Source: a virus
DNA: 21,841 nt
IMG/VR virus record: IMGVR_UViG_3300050138_000249
Location: 1 to 21,841 of that record
Strand: one strand, 5' to 3'
The position numbers were made by a program, and so were the translations under genes. Position 1 is the first letter of the stretch; every line of letters starts with the position of its first letter. A model generated the notes under the pieces. It was not told the DNA's origin, made no database searches, and worked only from the letters and a program-made list of their open reading frames with translations. Shown here in pieces: positions 1 through 5,719 of the stretch.

Positions 1-161
1 AACTCGCGGGTCGTGGGCGGCCGGCCCAGGCGCTTGCCGGCGTCCCTTCCGGCCAAGGCGTCCGCCATCTCCCCCTCACGGCGCTTTTGTAGATTTTTAA
101 GGGCCTCCGCAGCCTCAGCCGGGGGGAGGCCTTTACCCAATGATTTGTTGGGTTTTATCAC
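1..161 (-). CDS. Leftward gene, N-terminal part only, function unknown
   Basis: An open frame on the minus strand starts with GTG at 161-159 and continues without a stop to the left edge, giving 53 residues. An AGAGGT ribosome binding site lies six bases before the GTG; an in-frame ATG at 68 is a weaker alternative. The visible protein is charged and Ala/Leu/Lys-rich (begins MIKPNKSLGKGLPPAEAAEA, ends near KRLGRPPTTRE), with no signal peptide or membrane segment. The final GRPPT stretch is reminiscent of DNA-binding proteins, but that is not enough for a call. It is divergent from the late operon, so it may belong to a regulatory or early block lying to the left. The reading frame and ribosome site are seen; the role is unknown. 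Confidence 0.55.
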   Translation of the reverse strand, partial: MIKPNKSLGKGLPPAEAAEALKNLQKRREGEMADALAGRDAGKRLGRPPTTRE

Positions 162-497
162 TTTTTTACCTCTGTGGGAGGGGGAGTAGATGGTCACTAC
201 AGATACAGTGAAATCCGGCAAACATCTCTGATTTGTATTAATTTAATTCCTTTCTCTATCTTCTTACTACTACTTCTCTTTTTAGTAAAGAAGAAAAAGA
301 AGTATATTTGTAGTTATTACACACAAAACCCCCATTTTTATTGGGTTACGGTCACCTACAGAGGTTAAAAATAATGCGGCTTTGCCAATAGATTGTGTAG
401 AACGGCCCATTCACAGCCCACGGCCCATAAAAAGAGGGGTGTCTGGTCTAAGCTACGACTGACCAACAAAAGAACAGTCCCCCGCTTGGAGGTAGGC
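162..497. promoter_or_regulatory. Divergent A+T-rich control region
   Basis: This 336-base gap separates the leftward gene from the rightward late genes. The part at about 200-380 is strikingly A+T-rich and contains pyrimidine and purine tracts, a weak hairpin (TACTTCT 271-277 pairing with AGAAGTA 298-304) and several T/A-rich hexamers, none of which makes a convincing promoter on its own. Both ends carry the same leader in opposite orientation (ACAGAGGT followed by an A run). A direct repeat ACGGCCCAT occurs at 402-410 and 420-428. A short frame at 174-368 has no ribosome site and a composition typical of noncoding DNA. Divergent promoters are expected here by position; the exact elements are inference. 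Confidence 0.55.
374..391 (+). other. Possible five-codon leader ORF
   Basis: ATG at 374 is preceded by ACAGAGGT with eight bases of spacing and followed by four codons and a TAG (peptide MRLCQ). It lies 106 bases before the HTH gene start. It could be a leader peptide or a chance ATG after a ribosome-site-like sequence. Confidence 0.2.
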
Positions 498-725
498 GTG
501 ACCTCATCGCTTGACAACGTGGCTGAAAACGTGAAGGTCCTGCGCATCAAAAGAAAGATGACGCAGACAGGCTTGGCGGAACTTTCCAAAGTCAGCATCA
601 ACACCATCTGCGTGTTGGAGCAGAAGCGCGGCCACCCATCTTGGACCACAATTTGTTTGTTGGCCGACGCGCTCGGCGTCGAACCCATCACGCTCATCAA
701 ACGCCCCGCCCATGCCGCCGCCTAA
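498..725 (+). CDS. Small Cro/C1 (XRE)-type HTH regulator
   Basis: The product is 75 residues and is almost entirely one helix-turn-helix domain of the Cro/C1 family (about residues 8-62). KVLRIKRKMTQTGLAELSKV is the first helix pair, SINTICVLEQKRGHPSWTT the recognition helix and turn, and ICLLADALGVEPITLI the closing helices. Such proteins bind DNA operators as dimers and usually control phage promoters. The GTG at 498 was chosen because a strong GGAGGT lies at 488-493; upstream in-frame starts back to 393 have no ribosome site and would add a tail unlike the family. The gene overlaps the next one by 14 bases, so it is probably translated with the terminase genes. Its targets could include the palindrome at 4426-4449 or the divergent region, but this is inference. 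Confidence 0.85.
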   Translation: MTSSLDNVAENVKVLRIKRKMTQTGLAELSKVSINTICVLEQKRGHPSWTTICLLADALGVEPITLIKRPAHAAA

Positions 726-1347
726 AGGGGTTCGCCAACGCAGGGACTATGCAGATCTGAAGGAGCGGTGGATGGCCCGCGAGTGGGTCACGCTCCAGCA
801 GATGGGTGAAGAAGAGGGAATTACAGAGAACACCTTGCGCCAAGCCACGCGCGGTTGGGACACGGAGCGCCGCGCTGCTGATGCGGCTGCCGAGCCCATC
901 AAGAATGAAATCTTCATCAACGACTACGCCCAGATGCGCGCGGACATGATGAAGCGGCAGATGGCGATGGCCTTGGCGCTGCAAGCGAAGGGCATCAACC
1001 ATTTGCTGGGCAAGGTGCGCGACAAGAAGACCGGCCGGCTTGTTGAGCGGCCCTTCACATCCGAGAGCATCGCGCTCGGCGCCGCCAGGCTTGGCATCAG
1101 CGTTGAGCAAAGCCTGCTCCGCTCCGCGGGCCTGCCCACGGCCGGGATGGCCGGCGCGCTCGGCCCCATCATCGACGTGGACGGCACCGACGACAGCTAC
1201 CGCACCCAGCTCCGCACCATCACGGACCCACAACAACTTCTGCAATATCTGAAATCCTTGGATGATGATGCTGACGACGAGCCAGAAGAGAAAAATAATA
1301 AGGGAAGAGGTGGAAGAGCGGGCGGCGGCAAGAACAAGCGTAGCTAA
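712..1347 (+). CDS. Probable terminase small subunit
   Basis: This 211-residue protein sits directly before the large terminase, the standard place for the DNA-recognition subunit of the packaging motor. Residues 12-50 look like a helix-turn-helix (YADLKERWMAREWVTLQQMG, then EEEGITENTLRQATRGWD). The middle is helical and could form the oligomerisation core, with repeated Met/Ala/Leu (MRADMMKRQMAMALALQAKG). The C-terminus is acidic then very basic and Gly-rich (DDDADDEPEEKNNKGRGG), probably disordered. No ribosome site is obvious, fitting coupling to the overlapping HTH gene. It overlaps the large subunit frame by 86 bases if that gene starts at 1262. Function is called from position and the N-terminal HTH; the family itself was not recognised with certainty. 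Confidence 0.7.
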   Translation: MPPPKGVRQRRDYADLKERWMAREWVTLQQMGEEEGITENTLRQATRGWDTERRAADAAAEPIKNEIFINDYAQMRADMMKRQMAMALALQAKGINHLLGKVRDKKTGRLVERPFTSESIALGAARLGISVEQSLLRSAGLPTAGMAGALGPIIDVDGTDDSYRTQLRTITDPQQLLQYLKSLDDDADDEPEEKNNKGRGGRAGGGKNKRS

Positions 1348-2749
1348 GCTCTACAACCGCATCTTCCCACAGTGGCAACTGGGCGCGTTCCATCACAAGA
1401 TGGCCGTGCCCATTGACGGCTTCATTCAAGGCAAAGTCAAACGCCTCATCATCAACCTGCCCCCCGGCCACATCAAAAGCCTGTTCGCGTCCCAGCTCGC
1501 GCCCGCGGCCTTCGTAGGCCTAGAGCCGGCCGGCAAGATCGTGGCGGGCTCCTACAACACCGACCTAGCCAAGATGTTTGGCCGTGAGACGCGCAACATC
1601 GTGGCCAGTCCCGACTACGCCGCGGTGTACCCAGGGACTTGGCTTCGCAAGGACTCTAAGAGCGCGGGGCGGTGGAACACGAACAGGGGCGGCGCCTATG
1701 TGAGCGCGGCCGTGGGCAAGCCGGTCACCGGCATGCGCGCCAACCGGCTGATCATCGACGACCCCCACGCGGACTTCCAAAGTGGTAACGACCTGCGCCA
1801 GACGGAAAAGGATTGGGCTTGGTTCCGTTCGCTGTACACGCGGCTCATGCCCGGCAACGGCGTGGCGCTTATTATGCAGCGGATGTCCACCCACGACCTG
1901 ACCCAACGTGTGCTGGACCTGGCCAAGAAGAAGGGCGAGTTTTGGGAGGTGCTGTGCCTGCCGGCCATCGCCGATCCAAAGACCGGTGCACCCATCCGCT
2001 ACGACGGCACCAAGAAGGGCCTGGCCCAGCTCGCCAAGGGCGTGGTGCTGTGGCCCGAATTCTTCAACCTCGAAATGCTGCTCGACATGGCCGAGACCCT
2101 GGGCGCGGCCGAGTTCAACAGCCAGTACCAGCAGATCCCCGACGCACGCAGCGGCCAGATTATCCGTGAGGCGTGGATCAGATATTGGAGCGACCGGGAG
2201 ACACGCCAGGAAATGCGCGAGCCTGTGCCTGAGACCCGCAACTGGGATCTGGTGCTGCAGAGCTGGGATCTTCGATTCAAGGGCGACAGCAAAAACGACC
2301 CGCGCACCAGCTTTGTGGTGGGCCAGGTCTGGGGCTTCAAGGATGCCCAAGCCTTCCTCTTGGACCAGTCTCGCGCCCAACTGGGTTTTGATGATAGCAT
2401 TTCGGCCATAAAGGCCCTAAGTTCCAAATGGCCCCAAGCCCGCCTCAAGCTCATCGAGAACAAAGCCAACGGGCCCGCGGCCGAGACCCAGCTCCGCAAG
2501 CACCTCAGCGGTGTCAGGCTCGTTGATCCCCTGGGCGGCGATAAAGAGTCCAGGCTGCGTGCCTGTGAAACCGAGTTCGCGGCCGGCAATGTCCACTTCC
2601 CGCCTCCTGAGCGCTACGATTGGGTGGCGGGCTACGTGCAGCGCTTGCTCAGCTTCCCGGCCATGCCCAACGACGAGGGTGACACCACCAGCCAGGCGCT
2701 CAACTGGTACTACATGAAGCGCAACAAACTGAAGGAGCTCAACCAATGA
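1262..2749 (+). CDS. terL: Terminase large subunit (packaging ATPase/nuclease)
   Basis: The 495-residue product is the DNA-packaging motor that pumps DNA into the procapsid through the portal and cuts the concatemer. The ATPase half has an adenine-motif-like QWQLGAFHHK (37-46), a Walker A variant LPPGHIKS (66-73) and Walker B NRLIIDD (161-167). The nuclease half shows the expected acidic residues: D336 in LQSWDLRFK, E399 in KLIENKANG, and D471/D474 in NDEGDTTSQAL. Length is normal for the family. The start is uncertain: ATG 1262 lies inside the preceding gene, and GTG 1310, with a purine-rich AAGGGAAGAG before it, is a credible alternative losing 16 residues. The end overlaps the portal start in an ATGA. 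Confidence 0.95.
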   Translation: MMMLTTSQKRKIIREEVEERAAARTSVAKLYNRIFPQWQLGAFHHKMAVPIDGFIQGKVKRLIINLPPGHIKSLFASQLAPAAFVGLEPAGKIVAGSYNTDLAKMFGRETRNIVASPDYAAVYPGTWLRKDSKSAGRWNTNRGGAYVSAAVGKPVTGMRANRLIIDDPHADFQSGNDLRQTEKDWAWFRSLYTRLMPGNGVALIMQRMSTHDLTQRVLDLAKKKGEFWEVLCLPAIADPKTGAPIRYDGTKKGLAQLAKGVVLWPEFFNLEMLLDMAETLGAAEFNSQYQQIPDARSGQIIREAWIRYWSDRETRQEMREPVPETRNWDLVLQSWDLRFKGDSKNDPRTSFVVGQVWGFKDAQAFLLDQSRAQLGFDDSISAIKALSSKWPQARLKLIENKANGPAAETQLRKHLSGVRLVDPLGGDKESRLRACETEFAAGNVHFPPPERYDWVAGYVQRLLSFPAMPNDEGDTTSQALNWYYMKRNKLKELNQ

Positions 2750-4425
2750 AGAAGGCCAAAGCCTCGGCGCTGATCAGCCTGCGCCGCTTCCCGCAGATGC
2801 GCTCTGATGACGCCGGCAAGTCGCCCCTCCCCGCGCCGCCGCCCATGGCGCCAGGCCTGGCCAAGATGATCGCCAAGGGCGAGGCCCAGGTCCGCATGGA
2901 CGGCTGGCAGAATATCATTAGCGGCGCGGGCGTGGCCGGCCGGGACAAGCGCCTGGGCGCCACGGTCAGTTGGGACGGCATCATGCCCGAGGCCCGGGCG
3001 GAGCAAATCTATTCCGGCTCCAAGCTGGCCCGGCGCATCGCCGAGATCGTGCCGCAGGAGTGCCTCAAGAACGGCATCAAGTTCGAGGGCCTGGAGGAGA
3101 TGACCGAGCCCGTGGAAGAAGAGATGGACCGGCTGAAGTGGGAGGAGCGGTTTTTTGAGGCCGCGGTCTGGGGCAACATCTACGGCGGCAGCGCCATCTT
3201 CATGGCCACGGGCGAAGACCCGGACGACTTCAAGCTGCCGCTGGACCCGCGCAACTTCGACAAGGTGGAAAGCTTGGTGCTCTTCAACCGTTGGGAGCTG
3301 ATGGTACGCTCCACGGACCTGGAGACCGATATCAACGATCCCAACTATGGGCAGCCGAAATACTACTGGCTCACCCCGCGCAAGGGCAACATCTCCACGC
3401 TCTTCACCGTCCGCATCCACCACAGTCGGCTGATCCGCTTCGGCGGCGCGCCCCTGCCCCTGCGCCTAAAGGTCTTCAACCGCTATTGGGACGACTCCAT
3501 CTACACGGGTTGCATCGAGGCCATGAATGACCACGCGCTCAGCCACAGCTCTATCGCCAGCGTGCTACAGGAATACCGCCAGGTTATTTACAAGATCAAG
3601 GAGCTGACCGACGGCCTGAGCTCGGTGGACAGCGCCGCGCTCATGCAACGCCTGGCCACGCTCAACGCCGTGCGGTCCGTGTACGGCGCCTTCTTCCTCG
3701 ACATGGACGAGGAGATGGAGATCAAGAGCGACACGTTCGCAGGCGTGGGCGACATGCTCCAAGCCCTGAAGGAGCGCCTGCAGACCGAGACCGACATCCC
3801 CCACACGGTGCTTTTCAACGAGAGCGGCGGCTCGGCCAAGGGCGGCGGCCTCAGCTCGCCGGGCCAGGATCCCAACGCTAAGACCTGGCTCAGTTTCCTC
3901 AAGGGTAAGCAGCGGAACTACTTCAAGCCGAAGATCGAGCAGCTCCTCGCCGCGATGCTCCAAGCGCCGGCCGGTCCCACCCAGGGCCAGGAGCCCGAGG
4001 GTTGGAAGTGGGACTTCAACAATATCCAGGACATGGACGAGGGCGAGACCGAAGACCTGAAGACGAAGAAGCTGAGCAACGCCCAGAGCTCGCAGGACTT
4101 GGGGATCGACAGCCCGCTGGACACGATGAAGGATCTAAGGCCTGAGAAGTACAGGCAGATGATGCAGGGCACGAGCCCCGACGTTGAGCTGCAGGCCACG
4201 ATGCAGCAGCTCGTGCGCAGCGAGGTGGAGAAGTTCGGCGATCCGTCGATGGCGCCCACCGGCAAGCCTGGCGGCGTGACCATCCCCACCCCGGCCCAGC
4301 CCCTCGTGCGCGAGCGCGACAAGGTGGTCGTGCAGCCGCGTGCAGCCAGCAACAAGGCCATCGCCGGGATGGCGAAGCGCAAGGCCCAGGCCGATGCGAA
4401 GGCGGAGAAAAAGCCCAAGAAATAA
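2746..4425 (+). CDS. Portal protein (DUF1073 / Phage_portal_3 type)
   Basis: The 559-residue protein is expected to form the dodecameric ring at one capsid vertex through which DNA is packaged and ejected. Recognisable segments are SGSKLARRIAEIVPQECLKN (about 91-110), AVWGNIYGGSAIFM, TGCIEAMNDHALSHSSIASV, TVLFNESGGSAKGGGLSSPG and a helix FLKGKQRNYFKPKIEQLLAA, all typical of this portal family. The tail after about residue 430 is variable and ends in a Lys/Ala-rich stretch (KRKAQADAKAEKKPKK), probably disordered. Some relatives carry a C-terminal Acb1-like (anti-CBASS) domain; no HxT pair is visible here. AAGGAG at 2732-2737 precedes the ATG, which overlaps the terminase stop. Confidence 0.9.
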   Translation: MKKAKASALISLRRFPQMRSDDAGKSPLPAPPPMAPGLAKMIAKGEAQVRMDGWQNIISGAGVAGRDKRLGATVSWDGIMPEARAEQIYSGSKLARRIAEIVPQECLKNGIKFEGLEEMTEPVEEEMDRLKWEERFFEAAVWGNIYGGSAIFMATGEDPDDFKLPLDPRNFDKVESLVLFNRWELMVRSTDLETDINDPNYGQPKYYWLTPRKGNISTLFTVRIHHSRLIRFGGAPLPLRLKVFNRYWDDSIYTGCIEAMNDHALSHSSIASVLQEYRQVIYKIKELTDGLSSVDSAALMQRLATLNAVRSVYGAFFLDMDEEMEIKSDTFAGVGDMLQALKERLQTETDIPHTVLFNESGGSAKGGGLSSPGQDPNAKTWLSFLKGKQRNYFKPKIEQLLAAMLQAPAGPTQGQEPEGWKWDFNNIQDMDEGETEDLKTKKLSNAQSSQDLGIDSPLDTMKDLRPEKYRQMMQGTSPDVELQATMQQLVRSEVEKFGDPSMAPTGKPGGVTIPTPAQPLVRERDKVVVQPRAASNKAIAGMAKRKAQADAKAEKKPKK

Positions 4426-4449
4426 CTCTGTAAATAGCTATTTACAGAG
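4426..4449. promoter_or_regulatory. Perfect 24-bp palindrome, probable operator
   Basis: CTCTGTAAATAG is followed immediately by its exact reverse complement, with the centre between 4437 and 4438. It begins right after the portal stop codon and covers the -35 element of the promoter at 4441-4468, the usual geometry for repression. With no loop and no T tract it does not look like a terminator. The binding protein is unknown; the HTH protein at 498-725 is one candidate. Confidence 0.75.
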
Positions 4450-4468
4450 GCCTGGAATCTGGTAGTAT
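4441..4468 (+). promoter_or_regulatory. Sigma-70-like promoter with extended -10
   Basis: TTTACA (4441-4446) matches the -35 consensus at five of six positions. A 16-base spacer follows, then TAGTAT (4463-4468), matching four of six -10 positions, preceded by TG plus one base (extended -10). GGAGGT (4475-4480) and ATG 4486 follow directly, so the transcript leader would be very short. The promoter lies inside an otherwise tightly packed late operon. Confidence 0.65.
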
Positions 4469-4485
4469 CTACGTGGAGGTGCGAC

Positions 4486-5547
4486 ATGGCGAAATCAGCA
4501 GTGCTACAGCGCGTGGCTGTCCGGGCCGAGAAGGTGCGCCTGGACTTCAACGAGAACCACGATGAGCGGGGACGCTTCAGCTCCGGCGCGGTCGGCAGCA
4601 GCTCGTCCACCATCATGGCCAGCAACCACGCCACCAAGATGGGGGCAGAGGCACACGCCATGAAAGAAAGCGCCAGGCACAACGGCCTACACACGGTTTA
4701 CGACAACAAGACCAAGGCTTATGTGAGCTCTTTCCGTGGCGGCAAGGTCGTGCCGGTGAACGCCCAGGAGATGAAGGACCGGGCTAGCCACGCCGGCCTC
4801 ATGCAGATGGAACGCGCGGGCCGGACCAAAGATCGCACGGAGTTCCCCACCAATTTGGCGACGGGTCAACGGGCGCAGGGAAAGTACGGCGCGTCGAAGG
4901 CGACACTGGCGAAAGTCCCGCCCGGCACCAATGCCGCCCAGGGCCGCGCGCGCATCGCCGAGGCCGCGAAGCTCAGCCCGGAGACGCTGGCCAAAGAGCC
5001 GTGGCGCGCCAAGGGCATTCCCACGCTGGGGCATGAGGCGGCGAAGAGCGCAGCGACCACCCCGGCGTCGGGCAAGGGTGGCCGCATCAACCCCACGCCC
5101 GACGAGTTCGCTAAGCACGTCCACGAGAGCAACTTCTCCGTGCTCACGGCCGCCAATCCCGCGAGCCAGACCACGGACAGCGCCACGAACTCCCGGCGCA
5201 TGATGCAAATCTACCACGAGCTGAAGGAACGCGGCGCCACCTACATCCCCACCGTGGGCAAGTACGGCAACAAAGAACCGTCCGTGATGGTGATGCACGA
5301 CGCCAATTTCACCAAAGAACACGCCGAGGAGATGGGGGCCAAATATGGCCAGACTTCGGTGATGCACAGTCTCGCGGGCCAGGGTATCATGCACTACACG
5401 ACCGGCCCGCGCGCCGGCAAGGAGTGGAGCAGCCTGGGCAAGCCCAGTTTCGACCCCAGCAAGACAGACTTTTACACCGGCCACCAAGGGAATCGTTTCA
5501 GTTACGACTTCCCCGACGAGGCCTTCCCCAACGAGAAAGGTGAGTGA
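4486..5547 (+). CDS. HDERGRF-motif protein with DUF3293-like C-terminal domain
   Basis: The 353-residue protein has a short basic helix (1-16) and then KVRLDFNENHDERGRFSSG (16-34), a motif repeated in the MuF protein encoded downstream. A Ser/Ala/Lys-rich low-complexity middle (about 35-205) follows. The compact C-terminal domain (about 205-345) has FSVLTAANPAS (217-227), N235, YIPTVGKYGNKEPSVMV (253-269) and GAKYGQTSVMHS (284-295). This order (TA.NP, N, P.vG, E.S, fGQ..v) matches my memory of DUF3293-type domains, whose biochemical role is not established. A strong GGAGGT precedes the ATG, and the gene has its own promoter and operator. It lies between portal and MuF, where accessory or effector genes are often found. 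The reading frame is solid; the domain call is tentative, and the activity (nuclease, toxin or other) is unknown. Confidence 0.6.
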   Translation: MAKSAVLQRVAVRAEKVRLDFNENHDERGRFSSGAVGSSSSTIMASNHATKMGAEAHAMKESARHNGLHTVYDNKTKAYVSSFRGGKVVPVNAQEMKDRASHAGLMQMERAGRTKDRTEFPTNLATGQRAQGKYGASKATLAKVPPGTNAAQGRARIAEAAKLSPETLAKEPWRAKGIPTLGHEAAKSAATTPASGKGGRINPTPDEFAKHVHESNFSVLTAANPASQTTDSATNSRRMMQIYHELKERGATYIPTVGKYGNKEPSVMVMHDANFTKEHAEEMGAKYGQTSVMHSLAGQGIMHYTTGPRAGKEWSSLGKPSFDPSKTDFYTGHQGNRFSYDFPDEAFPNEKGE

Positions 5548-5551
5548 CGTC

Positions 5552-5719
5552 ATGGCCGACAAAACTCAGGTCCACGAGCACGCCGATATGGCGAACCCCG
5601 AGCACCGCAAGGCGCACGGACTGAAGCTGGAGGGCCGCAAACTCGTTATCGACGACGGGAGCGGCGTGGAGATCGGCGAGCTCAGCGACGACGAGGCGAA
5701 GCGCGCTGGAGTGAAATGA
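5552..5719 (+). CDS. Small acidic/basic 55-residue protein, unknown
   Basis: A short frame begins at ATG 5552, four bases after the previous stop, with AAAGGTGAG upstream, and ends in TGA 5717-5719, overlapping the ATG of the MuF gene in an ATGA. The protein starts MADKTQVHEHADMANPEHRK and continues HGLKLEGRKLVIDDGSGVEI. It is hydrophilic, with no cysteine, signal or membrane segment. Its position between two motif-sharing proteins, and its tight coupling to both, suggest a partner of one of them (an immunity protein or an assembly factor). That is inference from context only. No family was recognised. Confidence 0.75.
   Translation: MADKTQVHEHADMANPEHRKAHGLKLEGRKLVIDDGSGVEIGELSDDEAKRAGVK

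Noticed and set aside
174-368. Short plus-strand frame of 64 codons in the A+T-rich control region
   Set aside because: No ribosome site, and composition (poly-Leu, poly-Lys) follows the base tracts; more likely noncoding.
2746-4425. Acb1-type anti-CBASS domain fused to the portal
   Set aside because: Some DUF1073 relatives have it, but the C-terminal part here is low-complexity and shows no HxT motif pair.
4426-4449. Palindrome as an intrinsic terminator of the portal transcript
   Set aside because: No loop and no T tract follow it, and it overlaps a promoter -35 element.
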